64,000 nucleotides of DNA from Cellulomonas sp. RIT-PI-Y (GTDB lineage: Bacteria; Actinomycetota; Actinomycetes; Actinomycetales; Cellulomonadaceae): positions 1-64,000 of the forward strand of contig NZ_JANZKP010000006.1 in assembly GCF_025642745.1 (NCBI RefSeq), given 5' to 3'. The number at the start of each line of letters is the position of its first letter. Positions within the stretch are counted from its first letter, which is position 1. Of the stretch, positions 25,369 through 37,640 are shown piece by piece. The notes beneath the pieces are model-generated. The model searched no databases. It was not told the origin of the DNA and worked only from the letters and a program-made list of their open reading frames with translations. The position numbers and the translations under genes were made by a program.

Positions 25369-26679
25369 TCAGCCCTCGAGCAGGTCGGTCTTGCCCTGCT
25401 CGTAGGCGCTGGACAGCGAGTCGAGGACCTCGTCCGGGGTCTTCGACTGGTTGATCAGCGACTGCATCTCGGACACGATCACGTCGTAGAAGCCGGCGAC
25501 CGGCCAGTCCGGGTAGAACGCCAGGCCGTCCTCGTCGAGGATGGTGTTGAAGTTGTCCGTCATCGCCTTGGTCTTCTCGTCCGTGATGGTGGACGCGTCA
25601 CCGGCGACCGGCAGACCACCGGCCTGGCCGAGGATCTCCTGCACCTCGTCGCTCAGCGTGATGTCGATGAAGTCGTAGGCCAGCTCCTTGTTCGCCGCGT
25701 TCTCCGGGACGACCCACAGGTTGCCGGAGGAACCCGGGTGCAGGTCGTTGCCCGGGAACAGGCCCTGGCTCCACTGGAACGGGATCTCCTCGTTCAGGCG
25801 GCCGAACCACCAGGAGCCGGAGACCATGATCGGGTAGGTGCCGTTGATGAACGAGACGCCCATGTCCTCGGCGGTGAGCGCGGCAGAGTCCGAGGCGATG
25901 TATCCGGCCTTGATCCACTCGTCGAGCTTGTTCGTCGCCTGGGTGAAGGCGTCGTCGTGGAAGTCCACGTCGTCGGCGAACAGCTGGTAGTCGTCGACCA
26001 GGTCGCGGTCGCCGTAGTGCAGCACCAGCTCGTACCAGAGCTGACCCATCGGGTACTCCGAGCCGGCCTCGGCCAGCGGGGTGATCCCCTTCTCCTTGAA
26101 CGCCGCGAGGGCCGACTCGAAGGAGTCGAAGTCGGTCGGGATCTCGATGCCGTTCGCGGTGAACATGTCGTCGTTGTAGTAGTTGCCGACGAACTCGCCG
26201 TAGTTCGCGACGCCGTACCAGTCGCCGGAGCCCATCAGCCCCTGCTCGTCGTACATCCCGGTGGTCTGGATCGACGCGGGCAGGATGTCGTCCCAGCCGC
26301 GGGACTCGGCCTCGTCGGTGAGCGGGCTGATCAGCCCCTGGGCGGCCAGCTGGCCCGCCGTGGCGTTGCCCTTGTTGTACTCCATCACGTCCGGCACGTC
26401 GTCGCCGGTCAGGAAGATGGAGGCGTTCTTCTGGATCTGCTCGAAGGTCTGGTTCTCGACCTTGACCGTGACGTCCGGGTGCTCGTCCTCGAAGATCTCG
26501 ATCGCCCGGGCCCAGGCCTGGCCCATCGCCGACTCGTCGTTCTCGTAGTGCCAGACGGTGAGCGTGTCGGCGTCGGAGCCCCCACCGCCACCGCCGTTGT
26601 CGCCACCACAGGCCGCCAGGGCCAGGGGCAGGGCGAGCGCCATCGCGCCCGCCACGTACCTGGTGCGCTGAGCCTTCAC
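25369..26679 (-). CDS. Sugar ABC transporter substrate-binding lipoprotein (second system)
   Basis: 436 aa. I place the start at the GTG at 26679: AGGAGG lies 6 nt before it, whereas the in-frame ATG at 26694 actually contains that Shine-Dalgarno and has none of its own. Signal with lipobox LAAC (Cys24) and Gly-rich linker, then a CUT1 binding domain (LTVWHYENDESAMGQAW; aromatic GSWWFGRL). Downstream of a LacI gene and upstream of two permeases. Ligand unknown; shared operator sequence suggests a related oligosaccharide. Confidence 0.92.
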   Translation of the reverse strand: MKAQRTRYVAGAMALALPLALAACGGDNGGGGGGSDADTLTVWHYENDESAMGQAWARAIEIFEDEHPDVTVKVENQTFEQIQKNASIFLTGDDVPDVMEYNKGNATAGQLAAQGLISPLTDEAESRGWDDILPASIQTTGMYDEQGLMGSGDWYGVANYGEFVGNYYNDDMFTANGIEIPTDFDSFESALAAFKEKGITPLAEAGSEYPMGQLWYELVLHYGDRDLVDDYQLFADDVDFHDDAFTQATNKLDEWIKAGYIASDSAALTAEDMGVSFINGTYPIMVSGSWWFGRLNEEIPFQWSQGLFPGNDLHPGSSGNLWVVPENAANKELAYDFIDITLSDEVQEILGQAGGLPVAGDASTITDEKTKAMTDNFNTILDEDGLAFYPDWPVAGFYDVIVSEMQSLINQSKTPDEVLDSLSSAYEQGKTDLLEG

Positions 26680-26728
26680 GTCGTTCCTCCTCATCGAGTT
26701 ACTGCTGGGTCGTGCCGTGCGCCGGTGG

Positions 26729-27790
26729 TCACCGATGCAGGGTCGGGGGGTTCCGGGGTGCGTCCGCGGCCGGCTCGGGCACCGGCGCCGAGCCGGTGCT
26801 GCCGAGATCGACCAGTCCGCAGCCGATCAGCACCGGCTCGGGCACCTGTCCGGTGTCGAGCACGGTGAGCAGGGTGTCGACCCCGGCACGTCCGAGGGCG
26901 CTCCCCGGTGCGTGCCAGGTGGTCAGCGGCGGCACGGTCTGCCCGGCCACCGCGGGGGTGGAGACCACGGCGGCCACCGACACCTCGCCGGGGACGCGGA
27001 TCCCCCGGGCGGCGAGCTCCGCGACCAGCCCGAAGGCGGCCTCCTCGTTCATCACGATCACCGCGGTCGGGGCCTCCGAGCCGTCCAGCAGTTCCTCCGC
27101 GGCGAGTCGCCCACCAGCGACCGACTCCCCCGCGTGCAGCTCGCGCGGGGTCAGGCCCAGGGAGGTGCTGGCACGGTGGTAGGCCCGTCCGGCCCGGATC
27201 GTGGGCCCGTGCCCCTCGACGACCCGGTGGGCGGCGTGGTTGATCAGCGCGATCCGGCGGTGGCCGAGCCCGGCCAGGTGCTGCACCGCCGCGTTCAGCG
27301 TCGCCTCGAAGTCGACGTCCACCACCGGGAGGCCGCCCTGCGCGGTGCGGCCGATCAGCGTCAGCGGGATCCCCGCCTCGCTCAGCGCCCGCACCCGGGG
27401 GTCGGCCAGCCCGACCTCCATCAGCAGCACACCGTCGGCCAGGCCCTGCGCCGCGACGTCGAGCAACGGCCCCGCGGCGTCGGCCGCGAACGGCCAGAGC
27501 ACCAGCTGGTAGCCCCGGTCCTGCGCGGCCTCGGTGGCGCCGAGCACGAACTCGGCGGAGGTCCGGGACAGGCCGGCCGGTCCCATCGGGAACGCCAGCG
27601 CCAGCACCCGGCTGCGCTTGGTCGCCAGTCCCCGGGCCAGGGCGTTCGGGCGGTAGCCGAGTGCGGTCATCGACGTCTCGACCCGGGCGCGGGTGGCGGC
27701 GGAGACCGGTCGGGCGGCGGTCAGGGTCGCGGACACGGTGGACAGGGCGACACCGGCGTGCCGGGCTACGTCCTGCATGGTCACCACCAC
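26729..27790 (-). CDS. LacI-family transcriptional regulator (second copy)
   Basis: 353 aa from the GTG at 27790, which has AGAGG 8 nt upstream; ATG at 27778 and an earlier ATG at 27829 are alternatives. N-terminal HTH (VTMQDVARHAGVALSTVS), hinge RPNALARGLAT, then a sugar-binding effector domain ending in a long Pro/Ala-rich tail. Heads the unit with the second transporter, 49 nt before the binding-protein start. Three operator-like sites lie upstream, so autoregulation is likely. Its recognition helix differs from the first LacI (ALSTVSATL versus SASTVSYVL), so which protein binds which site is open. Confidence 0.9.
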   Translation of the reverse strand: MVVTMQDVARHAGVALSTVSATLTAARPVSAATRARVETSMTALGYRPNALARGLATKRSRVLALAFPMGPAGLSRTSAEFVLGATEAAQDRGYQLVLWPFAADAAGPLLDVAAQGLADGVLLMEVGLADPRVRALSEAGIPLTLIGRTAQGGLPVVDVDFEATLNAAVQHLAGLGHRRIALINHAAHRVVEGHGPTIRAGRAYHRASTSLGLTPRELHAGESVAGGRLAAEELLDGSEAPTAVIVMNEEAAFGLVAELAARGIRVPGEVSVAAVVSTPAVAGQTVPPLTTWHAPGSALGRAGVDTLLTVLDTGQVPEPVLIGCGLVDLGSTGSAPVPEPAADAPRNPPTLHR

Positions 27791-27836
27791 TCCACTGCCC
27801 TCTTCCTCGACGGCACGGCCCCACTCCATCGCGGGG

Positions 27837-27850
27837 TCGAAGCGCTTCGC
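27837..27850. promoter_or_regulatory. LacI-type operator, promoter-proximal, second lacI
   Basis: TCGAAGCGCTTCGC, 9 bp downstream of the -10 box and about 47 bp upstream of the GTG start. Confidence 0.7.
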
Positions 27851-27858
27851 GCGCCGTT

Positions 27859-27888
27859 ACTCTAACCACCGAACTAATCGGCGGTCCA
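27859..27888 (-). promoter_or_regulatory. Promoter of the second lacI-transporter unit
   Basis: Minus strand: -35 TGGACC (27888-27883), 18-bp spacer, -10 TAGAGT (27864-27859). It sits between two operator-like sites. Confidence 0.5.
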
Positions 27889-27896
27889 GCTCTGCG

Positions 27897-27910
27897 CGGA
27901 AACGCTTCGA
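27897..27910. promoter_or_regulatory. LacI-type operator upstream of the -35
   Basis: CGGAAACGCTTCGA, with one good half-site, 8 bp upstream of the -35. Together with the site at 27837 it brackets the promoter, centres 60 bp apart. Confidence 0.55.
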
Positions 27911-27954
27911 TAACGGAATCATCGGCCACCCGCCGCACCCAGGCCCCACCTGGG

Positions 27955-27968
27955 TCGAAACGGTTCGA
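27955..27968. promoter_or_regulatory. LacI-type operator, distal
   Basis: TCGAAACGGTTCGA, both half-sites intact, centres 58 bp from the middle site. No gene reads away from it, so a looping or auxiliary operator is plausible. Confidence 0.6.
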
Positions 27969-28162
27969 CTTTTGAGAGCCGCGGCCGGCGACGGCCGCCC
28001 GCGCCGGAAGGGGAACGTGCACAGAGCTCACGCCGGGCGAGGAAGGCGGCGGATCCGGTGCCCGTCCTCACCGGACCGGACGATCCGCGGGACCGCATGG
28101 AAGCCGGGCGATCCGCTCGACCGCACGCAGGCCCGGGGGCCCGTCCGGCTACCGCTGGGCGC

Positions 28163-29434
28163 TCAGTCCTCGACGAGCTCCCCGCCCCGGTACACCGCGA
28201 TCGGCGACAGGTCGTCCTGCGTGATCAGGACGTCCCCGCGCCGCCCGGCCACCAGGGCGCCCAGGTCGTCGCGTCCCACCACCGTCGCCGGCGTGGTGGC
28301 CGCGGCGCGGACCGCGGACACCAGCGGCACCCCCGCCGCCACCGTCGCCCGCACCACGTCGATCAGATGCGCGGTCCCCCCGGCGATCGCACCGGACGTC
28401 CCGTCCTCGGCGATCAGCCGTGCCACGCCGTCGCCGACCCGCACCGCCATCGGGCCGAGCCGGTAGTCGCCGTCCGGCATCCCCGCCGCGGCCATCGCAT
28501 CGGTCACCAGCATGATCTGCTCCGGGCCGACCAGATCGAAGACGCTGCGCACCGTCGCCGGGTCCAGGTGGGTGCCGTCGGCGACCAGCTCGACCACCAG
28601 CTCACCGCGGGAGGCGGCGGCCAGGCAGGCGGCGATCGGGCCCGGATCCCGATGGTGCAGCGGCCGCATGCCGTTGAACAGGTGCGTCGCGGTCAGTCGC
28701 GGCGACCGGCCGGGCAGCGTCCCGCCGCCGACGGACTCCGCCCGCTCGCCACCCGCCAGCAGCGCACGTCCCCGGGCGATCGCGGCCTCGACCACCGGGG
28801 CGTGCGCGTCGGTGTGGCCGATCGACGGGACCGCACCGGCCTCGACCAGTGCGGACAGCGCGTCAGGGCGGCCCGGGCCCCCGTCGGCGACACCGGGCAC
28901 CTCGGGCGCGACGGTCATGGTGACCAGGTGACCGCGCGCGGCGGCCGCCAGCTCGGCGACCAGCACCGGGTCACCGCCGAGCATGTCGTCCGGGTTCTGC
29001 GCACCGCAGCGGTCCGCGGACAGGAACGGGCCCTCGGCGTGGATGCCGATCAGCTCACCGGCGTCGACCAGGTCCGCCAGCAGCGCGACACGGGCCAGCA
29101 GCACCTCGCGCGGGGCGGTCACCAGGGAGGCGACCAGGGCGGTCGTGCCGTGCCGGAGGTGCTCCCGGGCGGCGGTCCGGGCCTGGTCGGCGCCGGTGGC
29201 GTCCGGGAAGGACTCGCCGCCACCGCCGTGGTCGTGGACGTCGACCAGGCCGGGGAGCACGGTGGTGCCCGGTGCCGGCTCGGCCGGCAGGTCCTCGCGC
29301 CACTGGCCCGGCAGGTCGGCGACGGAGCCGACCCAGGCGATCCGGTCGTCGATCAGCACGACGGCACCGTCGGTCAGGATCTCGGTGGGGGTGACGACCT
29401 CGCCACGCAGGACGGTCGGGATGCGCTCGCTCAC
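28163..29434 (-). CDS. nagA: N-acetylglucosamine-6-phosphate deacetylase
   Basis: 423 aa, GTG at 29434. Amidohydrolase barrel with PGLVDVHDHGGGG (metal-site histidines), HAEGPFLS (metal-binding Glu), GHTDAH, THLFNGMRPLHHRDPG and LVTDAMAAAG (catalytic Asp). It converts GlcNAc-6-P to glucosamine-6-P plus acetate in amino-sugar recycling. It is not preceded by an island operator and seems not part of that regulon. No nagB nearby. Confidence 0.93.
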   Translation of the reverse strand: MSERIPTVLRGEVVTPTEILTDGAVVLIDDRIAWVGSVADLPGQWREDLPAEPAPGTTVLPGLVDVHDHGGGGESFPDATGADQARTAAREHLRHGTTALVASLVTAPREVLLARVALLADLVDAGELIGIHAEGPFLSADRCGAQNPDDMLGGDPVLVAELAAAARGHLVTMTVAPEVPGVADGGPGRPDALSALVEAGAVPSIGHTDAHAPVVEAAIARGRALLAGGERAESVGGGTLPGRSPRLTATHLFNGMRPLHHRDPGPIAACLAAASRGELVVELVADGTHLDPATVRSVFDLVGPEQIMLVTDAMAAAGMPDGDYRLGPMAVRVGDGVARLIAEDGTSGAIAGGTAHLIDVVRATVAAGVPLVSAVRAAATTPATVVGRDDLGALVAGRRGDVLITQDDLSPIAVYRGGELVED

Positions 29435-29495
29435 CCGGCCATTGTGGCCCCGGCGACCCCGCGACGGCCACGGTCCCCCGCCGGGCGTGTGCAGG

Positions 29496-30191
29496 TCAGA
29501 ACAGGCGGGAGTCCACGTCGTCGACCCCGCGCATGGCGTCGTAGTCCAGCACCAGGCAGGTGATCCCCCGGTCGGTGGCCAGCACCCGGGCCTGCGGCTT
29601 GATCTCCTGGGCGGCGAACACGCCCTGCACCGGAGCCAGCAGCGGGTCGCGGTTCAGCAGCTCCAGGTAGCGGGTCAGCTGCTCGACCCCGTCGATGTCC
29701 CCGCGACGCTTGATCTCCACGGCGATCGTGCCGCCGGCGGGGCTCTTCGCCAGGATGTCGACCGGGCCGATCGCGGTCGGGTACTCGCGCCGGACCAGGG
29801 TGTGCCCGGAGCCGAGCACCTCGATCTGCGCGGCCATCAGCTCCTGGAGGTGCGCCTCGACGCCGTCCTTGATCAGGCCGGGGTCCACCCCCAGGTCGTG
29901 CTCGGAGTCGTGCAGCACCTCGTGGATCTCGATCACCAGGCGGTCGTCGCTCTTGGTGTGCTGGACGGTCCAGACCTGCTCGACGCCGCGCTCGACGGCC
30001 TCGCCCTCGGCCGGGGCGGTGCGCAGCGTGCAGGGCGGGCTCATCCAGTTCAACGGCTTGTACGAGCCGCCGTCGGAGTGCAGCAGCACCGAACCGTCGG
30101 CCTTGACCACGACCAGCCGGGTCGCGAGCGGCAGGTGGGCGTTCAGGCGGCCGCTGTACCGAGCGGCACAGCGGGCGACGAGCAGACGCAT
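29496..30191 (-). CDS. nucS: Mismatch-specific endonuclease NucS/EndoMS
   Basis: 231 aa, ATG at 30191. N-terminal DNA-binding region with the [10 protein letters not shown] signature, C-terminal RecB-like nuclease core with GPVDILAK and [21 protein letters not shown] (catalytic Asp, Glu, Lys). The C-terminus ends SRLF, consistent with a sliding-clamp-binding tail. NucS replaces MutS/MutL mismatch repair in most actinobacteria. Located 12 nt after the DUF2550 gene, in the conserved order seen in mycobacteria. Confidence 0.95.
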   Translation of the reverse strand: MRLLVARCAARYSGRLNAHLPLATRLVVVKADGSVLLHSDGGSYKPLNWMSPPCTLRTAPAEGEAVERGVEQVWTVQHTKSDDRLVIEIHEVLHDSEHDLGVDPGLIKDGVEAHLQELMAAQIEVLGSGHTLVRREYPTAIGPVDILAKSPAGGTIAVEIKRRGDIDGVEQLTRYLELLNRDPLLAPVQGVFAAQEIKPQARVLATDRGITCLVLDYDAMRGVDDVDSRLF

Positions 30192-30203
30192 GGAAGTCCT
30201 TTG

Positions 30204-30629
30204 TCAGATCACCAGGTGCGGGGCGGTCGGGCCGGCCTCCAGCCAGGAGGTCAGGCCAGCGTAGGCCTCACGGGACATCACCAGCTCGACCTGTTCCTCC
30301 AGGCCGACCGGTCCCCCGGCGACGCGGCACCGGACCCGCAGCGGACCGGTGGGCCGGTCCGGGTGCAGCGGTTCGCGCTCCAGCACGCTCAGGGCCAGCC
30401 GGGACCACGCCCGGGTGGCGCGGAACGCGATCGAGCGCCGCTTGTACCAGTACAGGCTCCGTGCCCCGTAATGCGCGACGCCGGGGACCAGACGGCCCCC
30501 GGCGCGCAGAGCACAGGAGAAGGAACCCACCCGACGGGTCAGCGAGTGCCAGCGCGACAGCGCGACACCGGCGACCCCCAGACACACGGCCAGCACCAGC
30601 AGCGTGAGCAGCCAGCCGACCCCGTGCAC
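30204..30629 (-). CDS. DUF2550 membrane-anchored protein
   Basis: 141 aa, GTG at 30629. One N-terminal TM helix (WLLTLLVLAVCLGVAGVAL), then a small cytoplasmic beta-rich domain (SFSCALRAGG; GVAHYGARSLYWYKRRSI). Located 7 nt after atpC, as in many actinobacteria (Rv1312 in M. tuberculosis). Function not established; conserved linkage to the ATP synthase suggests membrane association only. Confidence 0.88.
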   Translation of the reverse strand: MHGVGWLLTLLVLAVCLGVAGVALSRWHSLTRRVGSFSCALRAGGRLVPGVAHYGARSLYWYKRRSIAFRATRAWSRLALSVLEREPLHPDRPTGPLRVRCRVAGGPVGLEEQVELVMSREAYAGLTSWLEAGPTAPHLVI

Positions 30630-30636
30630 GGGTGGA

Positions 30637-30926
30637 TCAGGCGGCCGGGGTGGTGGCGGAGTCGTCGACCCCGTCCACCACCACCGTGACCTGGTCGTCG
30701 TCGACGGACAGGAAGCCGCCCTCGACGACCCACGACAGAGCGGAGCCGCCGCCAGAGCCTTCGACCGTCACCCGCAGGCTGCCCCGGCCGAGCACCGACA
30801 GCACCGGCGTGTGACCGGGCAGGATGCCGATCTCACCGTCGGACGCGGGGGCGCTCAGCGACCGGGCGGCACCGGACCAGATGGTGCCGTCGGTGCCGAC
30901 CAGGTCGACCTCCAGCTGCTTGGCCA

Positions 30927-30927
<1 letters not shown>
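30637..30927 (-). CDS. atpC: ATP synthase F1 epsilon subunit
   Basis: 96 aa, shorter than the usual 130-140 aa: the N-terminal beta-sandwich (LEVDLVGTDGTIWSGAARSL; GEIGILPGHTPVLSVLG) is complete but the C-terminal helical hairpin is absent, as in several actinobacteria. ATG overlaps the atpD stop by one base. Confidence 0.95.
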
Positions 30928-32468
<1,541 letters not shown>

Positions 32469-33362
32469 TCAGGAGGCGAGTGCGTCGGCACCCGACACGA
32501 TCTCGCTGATCTCCTGGGTGATCTCGGACTGACGGGCCTGGTTGGCCAGTCGGGTGTACATGCGGATCAGGTCCTCCGCGTTCTCCGTGGCGGTGTGCAT
32601 GGCGCGCTGCCGGGAGGCGAGCTCCGAGGCGGCGGCGTGCAGCAGGCAGGAGTAGATCCGGGTCCGGACGTACCGCGGCAGCAGCGCGTCCAGGACCTCC
32701 TCCACGCTCGGCTCGAACTCGTAGAGCGGGAGGATCTCCTCGGCGTCGTGCTCGACGACGCCGTCCACGACCTCCAGCGGGAGCATCCGGATCACCTGGG
32801 GACGCTGGGTCACCATGTTCTGGAACCGGGTGGAGACGATGTGCAGCGCGGACACGCCGCCCTCGTCCGCCGGTGCCGCGAAGTCCGCCAGCAGTCGGCC
32901 GGCGATCTCCTCGGCGAGGTCGGCGGTCGGGGCGTCCGACTGACCGGTCCACGACGCCGCGAGCTCGCGGTGCCGGAAGGTGTAGAACGCCTCGGCCCGA
33001 CGTCCCGCGACGTAGAGCGCGACCTCCTTGCCCTCGCCCTGCAGCCGCTCGATCAGCGCCTCGGCCTCCCGGATGACGCTCGCCGAGTAGGCGCCCGCCA
33101 TGCCGCGGTCCGACGCGATGAGCAGGACGGCCACCCGGTCGGTGTCGCCGCGGTCCGCGAGGAGCGGGTGCCGCACGTCCGAGTGGGTCGCCACCGCCGA
33201 CACGGCCTTGGTGATCGCCGTGGCGTAGGGGCTCGCCGCCGCCATCCGGTCCCGGGCGCGACCGATCCGCGAGGCGGCGATCAGCTCCTGGGCACGGAAC
33301 ATCTTCTTCAAGGACTGGGTCGACCTGATCCGCTGGCGGTAGACCCGCTGCTGTCCGGCCAT
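32469..33362 (-). CDS. atpG: ATP synthase F1 gamma subunit
   Basis: 297 aa, ATG at 33362, 2 nt after the atpA stop. Rotor shaft subunit: N-terminal helix [21 protein letters not shown] and C-terminal helix ending in [20 protein letters not shown] form the coiled-coil axle. The loop [10 protein letters not shown] matches the conserved SDRGLCG-like family segment. Confidence 0.97.
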   Translation of the reverse strand: MAGQQRVYRQRIRSTQSLKKMFRAQELIAASRIGRARDRMAAASPYATAITKAVSAVATHSDVRHPLLADRGDTDRVAVLLIASDRGMAGAYSASVIREAEALIERLQGEGKEVALYVAGRRAEAFYTFRHRELAASWTGQSDAPTADLAEEIAGRLLADFAAPADEGGVSALHIVSTRFQNMVTQRPQVIRMLPLEVVDGVVEHDAEEILPLYEFEPSVEEVLDALLPRYVRTRIYSCLLHAAASELASRQRAMHTATENAEDLIRMYTRLANQARQSEITQEISEIVSGADALAS

Positions 33363-33364
33363 GC

Positions 33365-34993
33365 TCAGCCCTTCTTCTGTCGGACGATCTGCTCCTGCTC
33401 GACCGGGGTCTCGGACTCCTCCTCGGCGCCACCCACCAGCGGGGTGCCGTCGCCCTTGAGGAAGCCGTTGCGGAACTCCTCGACCGCGGCCGCCAGGGCG
33501 TCCTCGGTGTCCTCCTCCAGCTTGCCGGTGGAGACGATCGTGGAGAGCACGTCGGTGTTGCGGCGCAGGTGGTCCAGCAGCTCGGACTCGAAGCGGGCGA
33601 TGTCCGAGACCGGCACGTCGTCCAGCTTGCCCTTGGTGCCGGCCCACACGGAGGCGACCTGCTCCTCGGCCGGGTACGGCGAGTACTGGGGCTGCTTGAG
33701 CAGCTCCATCAGGCGCGCACCCCGGGTCAGCTGGGCACGGGAAGCGGCGTCCAGGTCGGAGGCGAACATCGCGAACGCCTCCAGGGACCGGAACTGTGCC
33801 AGGTCCAGCTTCAGCGTGCCGGAGACCTTCTTCATCGCCTTGATCTGCGCGTCACCACCGACGCGGGAGACCGAGATGCCGACGTCGACCGCGGGGCGCT
33901 GGTCCGCGTTGAACAGGTCGGACTGCAGGAAGATCTGCCCGTCGGTGATGGAGATGACGTTGGTCGGGATGTACGCCGACACGTCGTTCGCCTTGGTCTC
34001 GATCACCGGCAGACCGGTCATCGAGCCCGCGCCGAGCTCGTCCGAGAGCTTGGCACAACGCTCCAGCAGGCGGGAGTGCAGGTAGAACACGTCACCCGGG
34101 TAGGCCTCGCGGCCCGGCGGGCGACGCAGCAGCAGGGAGACGGCGCGGTAGGCCTCGGCCTGCTTCGACAGGTCGTCGAACACGATCAGCACGTGCTTGC
34201 CCTCGTACATCCAGTGCTGGCCGATGGCCGAGCCGGTGTAGGGCGCGAGGTACTTGAAGCCCGCGGGGTCCGAGGCGGGAGCGGCCACGATGGTGGTGTA
34301 CTCCAGCGCGCCGGCCTCCTCCAGGGCACCGCGCACCGAGGCGATGGTGGAGCCCTTCTGGCCGATCGCCACGTAGATGCAGCGCACCTGCTGGGTCGGG
34401 TCGCCGGTCTCCCAGTTCGCCTTCTGGTTGATGATCGTGTCGATCGCGATCGCGGTCTTGCCGGTCTGGCGGTCACCGATGATCAGCTGACGCTGGCCCC
34501 GGCCGATCGGGATCATGGTGTCGATCGCCTTGATGCCGGTCTGCAGCGGCTCGTGCACCGACTTGCGGGACATCACGCCGGGGGCCTGGAGCTCCAGGGC
34601 ACGACGAGCGGTGGAGGCGACCTCGCCCAGACCGTCGATCGGCTGACCCAGCGGGTCCACCACGCGGCCGAGGAAGTCGTCGCCGACCGGCACGGAGAGC
34701 ACCTCGCCGGTCCGGCGGACCTCCTGGCCCTCCTCGATCCCGGAGAACTCGCCGAGGACGATCACACCGATCTCGCGGACGTCCAGGTTCAGCGCCAGGC
34801 CGAGCGTCCCGTCCTCGAACCGGAGCAGCTCGTTGGCCATGCACCCCGGCAGGCCCTCGACCTGCGCGATGCCGTCGGCGGCCAGGGTGACGCGGCCGAC
34901 CTCCTCGGAGGCGGCGGCGGTGGGCTCGTAGGACTTCACGAAGCTGTCGAGCGCAGCCTTGATCTGGTCCGGCCCGATGGTCAGCTCAGCCAT
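33365..34993 (-). CDS. atpA: ATP synthase F1 alpha subunit
   Basis: 542 aa, ATG at 34993 with GAGAG upstream. Non-catalytic nucleotide-binding subunit with P-loop [13 protein letters not shown] and the family segment [18 protein letters not shown] [17 protein letters not shown]. The C-terminus has an acidic, Gln-rich extension ending in QKKG. Confidence 0.98.
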   Translation of the reverse strand: MAELTIGPDQIKAALDSFVKSYEPTAAASEEVGRVTLAADGIAQVEGLPGCMANELLRFEDGTLGLALNLDVREIGVIVLGEFSGIEEGQEVRRTGEVLSVPVGDDFLGRVVDPLGQPIDGLGEVASTARRALELQAPGVMSRKSVHEPLQTGIKAIDTMIPIGRGQRQLIIGDRQTGKTAIAIDTIINQKANWETGDPTQQVRCIYVAIGQKGSTIASVRGALEEAGALEYTTIVAAPASDPAGFKYLAPYTGSAIGQHWMYEGKHVLIVFDDLSKQAEAYRAVSLLLRRPPGREAYPGDVFYLHSRLLERCAKLSDELGAGSMTGLPVIETKANDVSAYIPTNVISITDGQIFLQSDLFNADQRPAVDVGISVSRVGGDAQIKAMKKVSGTLKLDLAQFRSLEAFAMFASDLDAASRAQLTRGARLMELLKQPQYSPYPAEEQVASVWAGTKGKLDDVPVSDIARFESELLDHLRRNTDVLSTIVSTGKLEEDTEDALAAAVEEFRNGFLKGDGTPLVGGAEEESETPVEQEQIVRQKKG

Positions 34994-35053
34994 AGTTCTC
35001 TCCTGTCGAGACCGCGCCGGGGAGGGGCGAGGTCAAGTCTTGGTTGCGCCGGG

Positions 35054-35877
35054 TCATCCGGCCAGACGGCGGCGGGCGTCGGCGACTCGCGCCGACACGG
35101 TGCCGTCGATGACGTCCGGACCGACCTGGACACGCATCCCGCCGAGGACCGCGGGGTCCACGGTGACGTTCAGCTGTACCTGGCGGCCGTAGGCACGGGC
35201 GAGGCCGGACCGCAGACGGTCCTCCTGCTCCCGTGTGAGTGCGGTGGCACTGGTGACCACCGCGACGGTGCGTGCACGACGCTCGGCCGCGGCATCCGCC
35301 AGGGCGGCGACCGCCGAGACGGAGCCCGCTGCGGCAGTGCTGTCGTCCTGGTGGGTGATCCGCTCCAGCAGGGTCAGCGTCCGCGGGTGCACCGCGGGGC
35401 CGAACAGCTGCCGGATCAGCGCCGCGCGGGCGGTGGCGGGGGTGGACCGGGCGGTGAGTGCCTCCCGGACGTCCCGCTGCCCGACCAGGAACCGCTGGGT
35501 GCGGAACAGGTCCTCCTCGACGGTGTCGAGCGCGCCGTCGGCGTCGGCACCGGCCAGCACGGCCTGGCGGCCCAGCTGCTCCAGCGCCTCGGCCAGGTCG
35601 GACTCGTGCGACCAGCGCGAACGGACCACACCGGCGAGCAGGTCGACCACCCGGCCGTCGGCCGACGAGCCGAGCAGGCTCGACACCAGTGCGGCCTTGG
35701 CCTCACCGGGGGCGGCCGGGTCGGTGAGCGCCCGGCGGAGCTGACCCGATCCGCGGACCACGTCCGCGAAGGTCAGCACCTGAGCGCCCAGCTCGGCCGC
35801 GTCCGCACCGACCTGCTGCCAGAGCGTCTCGAAACGCTCGGCAGCGGCCGACAGGGATGCCTGGCTCGCCGCGCGCA

Positions 35878-35878
<1 letters not shown>
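35054..35878 (-). CDS. atpH: ATP synthase F1 delta subunit
   Basis: 274 aa, the long actinobacterial form (E. coli about 177 aa). Peripheral-stalk subunit joining F1 to b. C-terminal segment VTSATALTREQEDRLRSGLARAYG and GGMRVQVGPDVIDGTVSARV is the recognised delta domain. ATG shares one base with the atpF stop (TGATG). 60 nt before atpA. Confidence 0.96.
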
Positions 35879-37550
<1,672 letters not shown>

Positions 37551-37640
37551 AGGTTCAGGCTCCTGGGGTCAAAGGGGCGCAGCCGGCACCGTAGTGGCTG
37601 TCGGACGTCGTGCAGCCTAACTCACAGGATGACTCGTTCA

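Larger units (their letters stand above)
27791..28162. other. Regulatory region upstream of the second lacI; no gene seen
   Basis: 372 bp. The left half carries three operator-like sites and one promoter. The right half (27969-28162) shows no convincing gene, promoter or terminator; it separates the island from nagA. Confidence 0.6.

Noticed and set aside
28163-29434. nagA as part of the glycan island regulon
   Set aside because: No operator-like site upstream and the enzyme acts on amino-sugar phosphate, unrelated to the other linkages.
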